64,000 bases of DNA from Loxodes magnus (taxonomy: Eukaryota > Ciliophora > Karyorelictea > Loxodida > Loxodidae). Location of the stretch: positions 1 to 64,000 of the forward strand of contig CAMPDV010000091.1 of assembly GCA_946699065.1 (NCBI GenBank), given 5' to 3'. Under the pieces are notes generated by a model, which had not been told where the DNA came from, did not search any database, and was given only the letters and a program-made list of their open reading frames with translations. The position numbers and the translations under genes are program-made. Positions 49,301 through 60,439 of this stretch are shown here, in pieces. Position 1 is the first letter of the stretch. Each line of letters starts with the position of its first letter.

Positions 49301-49560
49301 ATGTTCATACAATTGGATAATTGATTTAGATATAATTAATATTTTACAGCATTATCTAATTAGCAAAAGAAATAGAAGTGATTCTAGATTCTATGTAATA
49401 TATCACTAGCTTTAGTTTAAGTATGCTAGTATATTTAATAAATTTAACTAAGCTTTTATTATCTATATATGCTATGAGATTATGATGGTTTAATACTTTA
49501 ATAACAATAAAAGTAGATATTACATTAGTTAAATCAATAGTTTACCTGATTAGATTGATG
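46372..49560. repeat. segment diverged-duplicated in unit 2
   Basis: Several stretches match 57047-59340 in the same order: the gene 5' flank (46372-46500 with 57047-57180), a TTTGATCTGT...AAATAGAAAA block (47670 with 57485), and the block around 49130-49550 with 59100-59300. The match is interrupted, so the coordinates are approximate. Confidence 0.6.
46515..47437 (+). CDS. CCHC-family protein of unit 1 (decayed or with unresolved frames)
   Basis: ATG 46515. The region is visibly richer in G and C than its surroundings. The N-terminal ~55 codons are Lys/Thr/Pro-rich. After an 8-A run (one A too many) the next frame gives a clear coiled coil (Leu-Gln-Ala-Arg-Phe-Glu-Lys-Glu-Val). Further on, a Gln-Cys-Tyr-Leu-Cys-Gly knuckle half and an Asp-Pro-Ser-Gly-Arg-Met-Tyr-Lys-Arg-Lys block appear in other frames. 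The last matches the Gly-x-Ile-Tyr-Arg-Lys-Lys block of the 35750, 34192 and 57785 members. Several frame changes suggest decay. The TGA at 47435 ends the last frame. Confidence 0.5.
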
Positions 49561-50550
49561 TTCCTTATGCAGTTAAGATATTCCTATTTTATTGTTAGCA
49601 TTCACTTTCTTCTTAAACTACTTTTGGAAATATTTATTTAAAAGCTTTAAAGGGAAATGCATTTTCTTGTATTTATCTGATTGACCTTCATTCTGCAATC
49701 ATTTTGAAACGTAAATTTAGTTAAATAGGAGTAATTAAGTTGTAATAACTATATTAGAAGTTTCTTAGTTAAAATTCCAGTCTTTAAAAAAGTCTTCTTG
49801 CTCAATTTCTAAGTATAGCTATATGCTAGCCATAGAAAATGTTAATTAAACTTATCTCCCAATAAAGATACTTTTCTACACTAAATCAAATATTATAACT
49901 CTCAAGTACTTTAGATTAATAAGCTCAAGTACTTATGTAGAAGATTAGAGCTTGCAAGTATATTTAATTAATTAGACATTTGTAAATAAGAAAATTCAAA
50001 CAAGCATACGTTTAGAATTATAATTTTTGTACTATCAATTAAAAACTTATAATTATTTCACTAAGACACATAAAATGGTAGTGTATACAATTAACTAATT
50101 AACGTTTCCTAGAATAGTTTTCTTAAAATAAAGACAGAATATCTTTACAAATTATATTTGATTATAAAATTAAATATTATTAATTACTAAAATAAGTGTC
50201 AACTCTTATAGCTTAGTTATAAGTATACCAGATTATAAATATATCTCATAAAATTAATTAGTTATTACTATATCTCAGTTAAGCTATTTAAGTTTAGTAT
50301 GATAGTTTATCTACCATTGTTAATCTTTATTAGAGTTAAGGGAAAATGTTTAGATTAGATACAAAAGCTTCGTACCATTATAGTAAATAGCTTATTTAAA
50401 AGGATAACTATGAAACTCCTTATTTTATTTAGTAATCTAACTGTAATTTTTGATAATGCTAGGATTACTTATAGAGTTCTGTAATAGCTATGTATATTTT
50501 TGAAGGGAACTATAAAAATAAAAGGTTTGATATGAAAATCTTTAGTTAGT
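47438..50550. other. 3.1 kb of unit 1 without a recognised gene
   Basis: Contains the tract duplicated in unit 2 (see 46372-49560). I could not support a gene. Confidence 0.38.
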
Positions 50551-51326
50551 TCATTATAGTTTATAGCCTTCATTTCTCAATACAGTCTTGTATCTAAAAC
50601 AGTAAAGAATATAAGCGAAAAAAATAAATATGTACGCAGCAATCAGAAGATTGGTTCCATCTTGACCTCTTACAGATTCAACTTCCATAACACTAGGGAG
50701 TGAGAATGTGGAAGCTAGGTAGAGAATCAATGCAATGAATAATGTAAAATGTTGTAAATTTAAGAATACTCCGCATTATATAACCTTTTGTAAAGGCTTC
50801 CTTTTGCAATTTTTGATATGATAAATTGGCATTAATAAGCCTATACTTCCGAAAAATACTGAACATGTGCTTAAAATAGTAACCTAAAATAAAAATTTAC
50901 AATAGACCCTGTAACAGTCAACATATAAATTCCCTTGCAATAATCGCTGGTTTTGTCATAAGAATCTAATAGTTCCGAGCATTTATCAGAATCACAGAAA
51001 TCTGATCAAATATCACCTAAATCTATGAAATTTCTCTTGTCATCATCATAATCCTATACAAAAAGTGTAGTCATTGACGCTGGTAATTATAAGTCATCAG
51101 GCCCTTCATCAACTCTGTCAAACATTATATTTGCTAAATCTATATCCATAGTTACAAATGAATTAATAGAAAAAAAGTCATAGTAATAGTAACCTTAATT
51201 TTCGAAAGGCTAATATCACTCTAAGGCAAACCAGATATCTACACTCAAAGCAACCATTGTGAGAAGGATAGATATAAAGGACAAAGCTATGAAGATGATA
51301 ATCACAAGCCTCGAAATGATTTTCAT
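50551..51326 (-). CDS. four-pass membrane protein, copy 3
   Basis: 252 aa, ATG at 51324-51326, TGA at 50551-50553, one 17-nt intron. Same four membrane segments and first-loop motif as copies 1 and 2, but the first loop Trp is TGG while the second is TGA. A further Trp that is TGG in copy 1 is TGA here. The first-loop Cys pattern is reduced (Cys, Cys, Cys spread out). It lies ~650 bases inside the right inverted repeat of unit 1. Confidence 0.87.
50884..50900 (-). other. 17-nt intron, conserved position
   Basis: GTAAAT...TTTTAG on the coding strand, same site as in copies 1 and 2. Confidence 0.88.
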
Positions 51327-51978
51327 TTATAATAATTAAATAAATGAATGAAATTAAAGATACTTCATAAATTACATTATAAAATACTCTTATTCTATTT
51401 CTATTTTATTAAGATCTTTCTTCTATTTTCATCTTTTAATTTTCCTTTTACTTAAAGATAACAATAAAAGGGTAACTCTATTAAATTATAAAAGCAACTT
51501 TAAACTATCAAATCTTGTTAAAACCAGTTTATCTTTCTTCTTGATACTTAAAAATAATAATGATTTCTATATTTAAATTTAAAGAAATTAATATATTAGT
51601 TATATCAAAATAATAAATTATCATTCTCTTTTAAATGTATTTTCTTACCATTATAACTTACTAATTTCGCTAAGCAGTTAATCATCTTTGGAGTTTTAGT
51701 TTTTAATAAAATATAAAAAATTAATTAGTTTCCCCTTAATCTTGCTAAATAAAGCACATTCATGCTGATCGTAGATGGGACTTAAGAAAGAATTATGAAT
51801 CAAAGGAATATTTAGTACCAGTTAGGAAGATTTTCTTTACTTTATACTACTAAATCACTATCTTTATTCTATTATTTATTTAAACATTTTATCAAGCTAC
51901 ATGCAGGATCTTAATGATTGCAATTATCTAAAAAGAATTATCTTTATAGTTCTTATTAATATATATAAGAAAAAGAAT
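51327..51978. other. spacer between copy 3 and the right inverted repeat
   Basis: AT-rich, no gene or repeat recognised. Confidence 0.4.
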
Positions 51979-52248
51979 ACATGTCGTCCTCTGCTTTGGT
52001 GATGCAATGAGACACAATCCTGCCATGTCCTTAGACCTCCAGCAAGTATTAAAGATTACGAGTATTCTAAAATTATATCAGTATTGAACATTTTTATCAG
52101 TACTGAATAATTATACTAGTATTGAACAAGATTTATCAGTATCTGATAATTTTATCAGTAACAAACATTCTTGTCAGTGTGAAACATTTTTTTTAAAGAG
52201 TTGCGCACCAACGAGAGTGCTACGCGCTCTATAATAAAATTTATTTAT
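51979..52248 (-). repeat. right long inverted repeat of unit 1
   Basis: Inverted partner of 37433-37700. The two arms differ by scattered substitutions and small indels, for example one extra base in the block next to the inner end. So they are old rather than freshly copied. Confidence 0.9.
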
Positions 52249-53851
52249 TTATTTATCTAAATTGCTAAATTAGAGTGTAAAGCAATAAAATAATCTAATT
52301 AAGAATTATTACAGATGTAATAATAAAAGCTTACTTAAACTTGCTGATAATTAGTTCCTATATCATACCATCTCCAATTAAATAAAGTTTCTTCGTTTAT
52401 TTAAGGCTAAATAGACAAAGCATTCAATTTTAATCTAAAGCATTTTTTGATCTTTATCATATTTATCTCCTAATTTAACTTAAATTATACTAAGAGTCAA
52501 AAAGAAAATGAAGGAACTGATCAATAAGAATAAGTTAAAAAATAGATATAAAATATTAGAATAAAGCTATGATTATGTATTTCTTTTTTATGAATCATTT
52601 TCTTCAAATTTAGGTTAATTTATATTTGTATTTTAGTAACTTATTATAAAGTATGATGAGCTAGGCTTTTTATAATTGTCTTAAATTCTATAAAATATAT
52701 AAAAAAACCACTTAATTAATTTTTTATTAGAAGAAATAATATCAACTTGCTAACTTATGTGAATGCATTAGCTGAAGATTTATAAAGAATATAAAATCCA
52801 AAAATTCTAAATCTTCGAACTTTTATATTTTTACAAATAGAATTTCAATTTCTTTAAAATTCTTTTAAACTGGGTTGCTTTTAGTTATTTTATTTAATAA
52901 AAAGACTTAAAATAATTCTTTAATTGTAAAATATTTATATTAGTTATCATTATTTGCGAAAAAGCATAAGTAAAAGATTTTCAAACTTACATTAGATAAT
53001 CTTTGTGCTTTTTTAATTTTTTCTTTCTTTCTTTTCATCTAAAAAATCGTTTTTATATATGCTCACTAAACTTCTAAAGTTGCTTGGATTAGATTTTTTA
53101 ATATAATCTGCTAAAAAATAGCTAAAAAGCTTTTAAAATTCTTTATTTATTACAAAACACTAAAATACTAATAAAAATATTTTTTTATTTATTTTTCTCT
53201 TTCTATTCTATAATATTTTTTAAGGGTTGCTTTAAATTATTTTTAACTGATGTAATTAAGATTTTAGTCAATTTCTTTATTCTCAAATCATATTTTCCAG
53301 ATTTTTAGTATAATATAATGATTGCCTTATTGAAAGCGTTTTGATATCTATCAAATACAACTATATTTTTTCTATCATAATTTAGGTTATTTAACTAGTG
53401 TTATCAGAGTTCTTAAAAAGTTTTAGAAGGTATAATTTGTTTTTATTTTATCTTAATTACAATACTAAAACTTTAATATGACTTAACAAAGTAAAAGTTT
53501 AAGCCACTTAAAATAAACTGTTCTAAGATATTCTTGTAGAGAACTATCTATTTAAGTTATTTATTCAAACCTCTTCTTATTCATTTTGAACTTGAAGATT
53601 ATAAAGTCAAAATTTTATACAAAAGTAGATCTTTAATTTAAAATAGATTTATCCTTAATTTCTATATATTAAGCTATATCTATCAATAATAGAATCTTCT
53701 CAAATCTGTTTTAAATTAGCTTATTAACTATAGAAATACTTAGGTACTTTAAATAGCTACCTAATTAAAATTACTTATTCAAAGCACTTTATAACTAGTA
53801 TCTCTTTCTTAGTTAGAAAATGTAATTTTAATTATAAAAAATATGGATTAG
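52249..53851. other. 1.6 kb between the two units, no gene recognised
   Basis: AT-rich with no supported frame in either strand. Confidence 0.38.
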
Positions 53852-54011
53852 GAGTCGTTAACCAGATTAGTAAGTAATCTGTTGTAACATATACTACCAT
53901 ATGAGAAGTTTCGTATAAGATGCCATCATGGATATGAGTGGATAGGCTCTAAGATAAGATTAACTTATTTGAGGGTACTCTCTAGGGGTATGAAAGTCTG
54001 GTTAACGACTC
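53852..54011 (+). ncRNA. putative structured RNA, locus 1 (160 nt)
   Basis: Ends in an exact 15-bp closing helix, GAGTCGTTAACCAGA (53852-53866) with TCTGGTTAACGACTC (53997-54011). Internal hairpins include AGATTA/TAATCT (53864-53880). Two other loci (55399-55551 minus, 60288-60439 plus) share its inner words (AATCTG.TG, GTGGA, GAGGGT/GAAGGT.CTC, GTATGAAA) but have different closing helices that still pair. An upstream AAAAAATATGGAT is shared with locus 3. I know no family that fits; a MITE-like repeat is the alternative. Confidence 0.55.
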
Positions 54012-55140
54012 AATATTGGAGCTTAATTAAATGAGTTCTGAAGTCTAGGTAGCAGAGTTTCCTGATACCAATTTTAATTTTTTATATATAACTGCACAAG
54101 AATTTAACCTTTTGCTAAATTTTTTACAAGAATGATAACTCCTCTATTATCTTCAATTTCCAATTTTCAGGAAGAAATTCAAGACGCAAGGAGAAAATAA
54201 TTGATACCAATTTGAAATAATTAGAGTAACAGAAGAACAAAAAAGCCTTTAATTAGTGATAAGCCAAATAAAAGCAGCATAACTTTTCTAAATTATTATT
54301 ATTATTATAAACTTATTTATATTTTATACTCCTTCTTCTTTGTTAATTGTATAAAAAATTAAGTTTTATAGATAGAAACAAAAATTTATTTATTTAAATT
54401 TTATTAAAGGAATTTAAATGATAGATCAAAGTTTTGATTCCAAACATTTTGGTTTAAATCTTTTTTTTCTCTTATGATAAATTGCTTTTACTCTTCTTTT
54501 TACTTTTTTAGACCATTTTAATTAAAGATCTTATAAATTTCTTTTTCTTTTAGTGTTATTAAGTAGATTTCATTTTTATTTACTACTATAACCTATTAAT
54601 TGTTTCCTAAATTATATCCTTAGAAGATTATATAAAATCATTTAAACCAACTTGCATAGTTATTCCTATCAGAAAAATTTACCTTTATGATGATAATACA
54701 TATTAAGCAGGTAATTTCTAACTGCAATATAAGAAAAATGTATATGAAATCTATTACCTTCTTGGATTGTTTCCTTCTAATTTGTCTAAATTTAGAAAGG
54801 GTTTTTCCTTTTCTTAACTACTCTACATTTCCCTTAATTAAAAATTTTAGGTAATTTAGATAATTTCTTTTTAGTATCTGGATTTGCATTAGATCTTGCT
54901 TACAAGAGTTCACTTTTATTCTTAATTTAGTAAATTAATTTCTTTTAAATTAGCTTAATTTTACTCTGCATTAAAACTCCAAAATATTGAATATTGTCTT
55001 TTAAAGAATCTAAGCATGTTTCATATAGCTATTTAAACTGTAAATTTCAAGCTAAAAAATTCTTATTAATTGGAATTAAGTATTTTGGATAAAATTGCTT
55101 AGTTTTAGGTCTTCAATCTGAAATAATTTTATTATTGTTA
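54010..55140 (-). CDS. hypothetical basic protein cut by unit 2
   Basis: The first exon visible (about 55105-54765) is clearly protein-like: Arg-Pro-Lys-Thr-Lys-Gln-Phe-Tyr-Pro, a TGA-coded Trp, then a Lys/Gln/Leu-rich helix. A 36-nt intron with a long pyrimidine tract follows, then a 17-nt one near 54683-54700, and a very Lys-rich tail. The end is the TGA overlapping the edge of the putative RNA (54010-54012), if the frame is right. The 5' end runs into the unit 2 boundary with only a splice-acceptor-like TTTCAG, so the start is probably lost. Not recognised. Confidence 0.42.
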
Positions 55141-55148
55141 CCAATTAG

Positions 55149-55551
55149 TTAAATAATAAATAAAGATTATTATATATCGTGAAGTACCTAATTGGCGCGC
55201 ATCTCTTTAATTTTAATATTAAGAAAAATATTATCGTGGTTCTTTTTAAAATTCTAGTAGTCCAATGAGTCGCGTCAGATTCTCCAAATGTAGAATCTAC
55301 TTATTAAAGATTATTCTCGAATTTTGAATTAAATGTTCCAGTTATCCTGAATAAGGTCCAAATAAGAATTAGTTATTAAGCCATTAATTAGAAGGATTGT
55401 CAGGTCAAACTTTCATACTGCTAGTGAGAACTCTCAGGCAAGTTAGGTTTGTCTCTTCTAGCTTATCCACCCTTCCCCTTGGTAATATCTAGTGAAATAT
55501 TACTCGCAAGGCAGTATACACTGCACCAGATTGCCTACTAGTTCTCCTGAC
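55149..55551 (+). repeat. left long inverted repeat of unit 2
   Basis: Matches 60288-60656 in inverted orientation over most of its length. The outer tip (TAAATAATAAATAAAGATTA... then GGCGCGCATCTCTTT) resembles the unit 1 tips. The inner end holds putative RNA locus 2 and a GC-rich CCGCGGCCG that is exceptional in this window. Confidence 0.85.
55399..55551 (-). ncRNA. putative structured RNA, locus 2 (153 nt)
   Basis: On the minus strand it starts GTCAGG and ends CCTGAC, which pair. The inner sequence is closely similar to locus 3 (for example AACCTAACTTGCCTGA and CTGGTGCAGTGTATA) and more distantly to locus 1. Confidence 0.55.
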
Positions 55552-56949
55552 CGCGGCCGATATCTATTTTATTATATTTAATAAAGAATAAATAGGAGCC
55601 TCTACTTTTAATATTATAAAGTCATTTTATATTAATCATACTTCTTAATATTTTAAATTATTAAAAGATTGAAAATTATTGTCTATGGAGAGAATATAGT
55701 TAAATTAATAATGATTTAACTACAAAAGTTATATTAGTAAATACATTTAAATCTTTATTTTATTTAATTATTCAGTAAACTTCTAATAAAGCTACCTTTT
55801 TGCTAAATACTTTCATATCCCTTGTTAATTAATATAAATCTACTTTTTTACTTTTTGCATTAATTTATTGCTTGAAGTATATTTGCTTTAAAGGATTGAA
55901 CTGTTTATTTAATAATTAACTAATTGTTTTTCTTGCTAAAGATAATGTGTTTTTGTATGATTTAGTTATGTAAGCATTTCCTATATTTCATGTGGTTGTT
56001 ATTTTTTATAATTTCTGACAAAAGTTAAAAAAATCTTTCTGATTGTAGACCTTGATTTTAAATGTGGCTTGGCAATTTTCCTTTTTCAAGATAAATTTGT
56101 AGAACGACAATTCGCTGATAATGACCTCTTAATTTATATTTTAAAGTAAACAATGAAATAATCGTTCATATGAAAGAGAGTATTATTTTAAATAAATAAA
56201 GGCATTAGTCGTTTGATCGCTGCTATGCAAATAATTAAAGAAAGTGAACAAAAAAGGAGTTAACCTGGCAAGGATTCTTGAAATTAGTATAAATCTCCAA
56301 ATAATCAGTTATATTTAGGCAATCATCAGCAATTTTTTTCTTTATGTAGAGTAGAAAAATAATTATTCTAATAATTATTTGATACTTTACATAAGACATA
56401 AAAATTAGTAATTTAGTCATATAAATCAATTAAAATTATAAAGGAATATTCTTTCTTTTTGCGTTTGGTTATTAATTTTTAAGGTATGGTATTAATAGAT
56501 TCATATATCAAAAGAAGATAAAATTAAATATGATATAATTATATAATAATGTAAAGAGAATCAAAGTTTAATATACTTTAAAATCATATATACCTAATTT
56601 TTAAATATTTCTTACATATATTTGTCTACTATTTCTTATTTAGAAAATGTGAGTATTAAGCAAAAATAATCATATTATATATTAAAGTTAAATAAATCCT
56701 TTGATAATAGAGTGACTACTCTTATTATTAAAATAATCCTGCAATATACTTGAATAATATGATAAACACTTTGTCTTTCATTTATAAAAATCAATAAATT
56801 TACACCTATATTTAAATTTCATTAAGGCAATAATATTTTCTGGTTTCATTATAATTTCTTAATATTAATTATCTATTTATATGCTTAAATAGTTAATTAG
56901 CTTAAGAATTACAATAACCAATTTAAAAATTTAGTTAGGCTTTAGTCTA

Positions 56950-57046
56950 TTTAGTTCTATCCAAATAGTTCAGCTATAGTAAGAATTATAGAAGCTAAAA
57001 TCATAAATTGAAAGATAGTAGCAACTACTTTTTTATTGCAAGCCAT
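56950..57046 (-). pseudogene. truncated tetraspan gene, copy 4
   Basis: ATG at 57044-57046 begins Met-Ala-Cys-Asn-Lys-Lys-Val and a hydrophobic TM1-like run, as in copy 2 (Met-Ser-Cys-Lys-Arg-Lys-Val). The resemblance then stops: no Trp motif, loop or later membrane segments follow. The upstream flank also matches that of copy 2. A 5' remnant. Confidence 0.75.
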
Positions 57047-57378
57047 TTCCAAGATTATATTATGTTAGAACTAAAAGTTACTGTTTAAACTACTTGCTTT
57101 ATTAAATAGCTTCTTAGTTATATACTTTATCTTAAAAATTTAGTGTTAATGTTTCTAATTAGCTACGCAATATTAACTAACTTGCTGCTTTCACAAATTA
57201 GAATTATAAAAAGGGATTAAAGAGAGTGTTAACATTAATGGACTTAAGGACTTTATAAATTTAAATATGTATAAGACTAACTTTTTGTCCGAGAGTCAGC
57301 TTTAATAGTACATTAATTGAAGATAAAAGGTTATTAGTTAATAGCTCTTAATATAATGTAAAATTTCCCTAGCACTAG

Positions 57379-57408
57379 CTTAATTTAATTTAATTTAATT
57401 TAATTAAG
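57379..57408. repeat. TTTAA microsatellite
   Basis: Five to six tandem ATTTA/TTTAA units. A shorter version is at about 47367-47390 in the matching part of unit 1. Confidence 0.85.
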
Positions 57409-57784
57409 TCTAGAACTTTAAATACTCTTAGGCTTAAAACAAAATAACCAAATAGTGTTTATTTCTTTAAATATAGTGTAAATTTGATCTGTCTAAATAG
57501 AAAAAATAAAATAAAGATGTATCTACTTATATTTAAGAATAGTGTAATAAAACTTAGTTTATATTATAGTAGAGTTATAACTAAATAGCTGATATGCTTA
57601 TTTATTATATACCAATTCTTTTATTAAAGTAAAGAACTCTTAAAAACGTTAGTCAGTATATATTTAAATATAAGTAAGAATACTTTGAGTTTTCATTAGG
57701 AAAAATAACTATTTTCGCTTTTTATATTTTAAGAACCAAATTATATATATAATTTAAAAGATTGAGAAAAAAGTAAGTTAGAGT

Positions 57785-58647
57785 AAAAAAAGTTAAAAAG
57801 CTTTGCTAAAGCCTTAGTAGTCAGCCATCTGACCTATTCTATCAGCTTGTCTCTATTAGTTTGTCTTGAATTCCTACTAGGCTTAGTTAGGCGGTGTAGC
57901 ACTTCATTTGTGCACCATCCTTTAATATTCGGAATAGTTTTGGTCTTGCACTTAGCGTTCCTAATTATTTATCCAAGGATTAAGATTTGAATTAAAGAAT
58001 TTTTTTCTATAAATTTTTCCGCTTTATGTTGGATATATCCTAAATAGTTTTCTAAAAATATCTTATTTATTCTTTCTTTAAATTTCGCTTAGTTAGTAGC
58101 AGTATTTTCATTGGTGTTATTTATTGCACACGTAGCATTTTATTCTTCTTTTAAACTATTATTCCTGTAACACTTACTTAATTTAAATTTACTACTTATT
58201 TTAAATAAACGTTTACTGTTTATTTTAATTTGAAGCTTCATTTTCTATTTCCATAGGATCTGATTAATTCTGTTAAATCGAAAATGGCGTTACCTGAATT
58301 TATTATTCAATTTAAATAATTCTTTGTTCCAGTTTGTTTTCTATTTCTTATGATTATTAATATTGTTTCTCAAGTAAAGAAGTTATTAGTTTTTCTAATT
58401 TTTCTACTTTATCAGTGAGGTATCTATTTTTAAACATAAACTCTTTTAATGACTTAGATAATATTTCTATTTGAGTTTGTGTCGGAAGTTTTTTGAATTC
58501 TGGATTTCCAAGTGGTTAATGTTGGTCATATCAATCATATTTCTCACTTTCACTCATTGTAATTATTTTGCTTTTTTATTTTTTAGAGAATTTTCCTGTT
58601 TAAATATTTTGTTCAAAGTTCTGTTATTCCTTAGAAGCCATTTTATA
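57785..58647 (-). CDS. CCHC-knuckle protein, repeat copy 2 (intact)
   Basis: ATG at 58639-58641. The frame is intact throughout, about 284 codons to the end of the repeat, with no TGA stop inside it; the next codons beyond are unit-specific. Domains: an N-terminal Lys/Gln/Ser segment, a TGA-coded Trp in Tyr-Asp-Trp-Tyr, and a Leu/Lys/Glu coil (~60-110). A Gln/Asn/Met linker follows, then the knuckle Cys-x2-Cys-x3-His-x3-Cys-Cys at about residue 180, Gly-Asn-Ile-Tyr-Arg-Lys-Lys, and a polar tail rich in Gln and Asp. Coil plus knuckle is the plan of Gag-like or LINE ORF1-like RNA-binding proteins; no reverse transcriptase is nearby, so that is only an analogy. Confidence 0.72.
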
Positions 58648-60287
58648 TTTAATAAAAATCATAATAGAAATATTAAATAATACTTAGAAGAATTTATTTG
58701 TTTAATGGTAGAACTTTTATTAATTTTTTAAATATAATAATTCAATTGTTTTTTAAAAGGGTTTTGTGATTATGTAATTAAGCCAAAAATATATGCAATT
58801 ATTTGAAATTTAATCTATCTAGTATAGTGTAAGTTACTAGAAAGTTTTAACTTTATTATTTTATGATAATTTTGCTACTTTTGTTTCTAAAAAAGTTATT
58901 ATAATTCAATTCTTATATAAGAACAAAATAAAAATTTTAGTACATTATCCTTTAAAAAAATAAGAAAATTCTTTAAATGATTTTACTACTAAAGTTAAAT
59001 TTTTGTTTGGTATAAATAGTCTGCTATAAAAATAAATATTAAATAACTCCTTACTAATTCATTTAATATCCTCTTAGATATTTAAGACTTAATCTATATC
59101 CTTTAATTTAGAGAATGGTTAATGTGCTTTTTGTAATTATAATAATCAATTTTTTAATTTTAATTAGTATACTTAGCTTGCTTAGGTTTTAAAAAAATAG
59201 TTAAATAGTTAATTATCTATAAATACTATGAGATTGAGACGGTTAAATACTTTGATAGCGCATAAAAGTAGAGATTTGCTTAGTCAAATGTAAAGTCTTT
59301 CTAAATATCCTTAAACTTATTGATTATCTTATGAAATTGAAATTTAGATATGCTTTATAACCCACTAAGTTACAGTATAGTCAGATATATTTTACTATAA
59401 TTTAATTAATTATTATTGAAAAATGCTGAGATCTTTCGATATATTGTGAGTAGTTTTCTACTATAAATTTATTTTTAATAACTGATAACAGAATTTTAAA
59501 AATAGATTTATAATGTTAGGGGAGTACTTAGAAGTAACTCAAGAACATTAAAGAGAACAGGTGAAATTAAAAACGTTTCTAGATATTAATAACAGTAAAA
59601 CTTTGTTCCTTCTATTAGTTCTGATGATCTTAATAATGGAGGTAATATGCTAATTAATTGATTTGTTTATTATACCTAAGAATGATTTCATCTAGTTGAT
59701 TTTTATCCAAATACAATAATAAAATTTCTTAATTGAATCATAATTTTATTAAATTATTTTGCTGCTTTAAATATCCTTAGATATTTTATACTTCTAAATT
59801 ATACTGAAATTTTATAGTTTATAAATTAGTTTTTAAAATTAAAACAATGACCAAAAAATCAAGTTCTTAAATAAAATTAAGTTTTTTATTTAAAAATATA
59901 GATAATTTTATATTATTAAACTGATATAAGTTTTAAACTAAATAAAGTGTTTAATCTTATTTACTTAGGAATGCTTTATTTTAATATATTATTTTAATAT
60001 AAATTTAATAATTAAATGAATATTTATTCATTTATTATTGGTATTTAATGTGGATATATCATTGACTGATTATATATTTTAGTTAGATCAATTATTAATT
60101 ACTATTTATTAAGCTTATTTTTTATTATTTAAAGAATATTTATCATTACAATGAATTTATTTTCTGATAATTAAGCTTTGATAGACTAATAAGAATGATA
60201 ATAGTCACCTTAATATTATGAGATATTTAGGATAAAACATAACGTGCTAATTAATTTTATTATATTAAAAAATATGGATAGAAGCAT
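58648..60287. other. 1.6 kb of unit 2 without a recognised gene
   Basis: Partly homologous to 49130-49560 of unit 1. No gene supported. Confidence 0.4.
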
Positions 60288-60439
60288 CAGTCAGGAGAAC
60301 TAGTAGATAAACTGGTGCAGTGTATATTTTATTGAGAGTAATTTCACTATAGATGCTATTACGGGAAGGGTGGACAAACTTGGAAGAGACAAACCTAACT
60401 TGCCTGAAGGTTCTCGTTAGCAGTATGAAAATTTGACTG
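60288..60439 (+). ncRNA. putative structured RNA, locus 3 (152 nt)
   Basis: Closes with CAGTCA (60288-60293) and TGACTG (60434-60439). It is closely similar inside to locus 2. Preceded by AAAAAATATGGAT, shared with locus 1. Confidence 0.55.

Larger units (their letters stand above)
37433..52248. mobile_element. unit 1: 14.8-kb segment bounded by long inverted repeats
   Basis: Bounded by 37433-37700 and 51979-52248. It carries three tetraspan genes (39045, 45601, 50551), a CCHC-knuckle gene (46515), an unknown 398-aa ORF (42453) and a perfect 28-bp hairpin (40561). Its tips resemble those of unit 2. No transposase, integrase, polymerase or reverse transcriptase was recognised. Target-site duplications cannot be judged because both flanks are TAAATAAA-like. 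It could be a non-autonomous element, a germline-limited element, or a segmental inverted duplication. Confidence 0.55.

Noticed and set aside
37433-52248. Calling unit 1 a Maverick, Tc1/mariner or TBE-type transposon
   Set aside because: No DDE transposase, integrase, polymerase B or capsid-like frame could be found, so no known class is supported.
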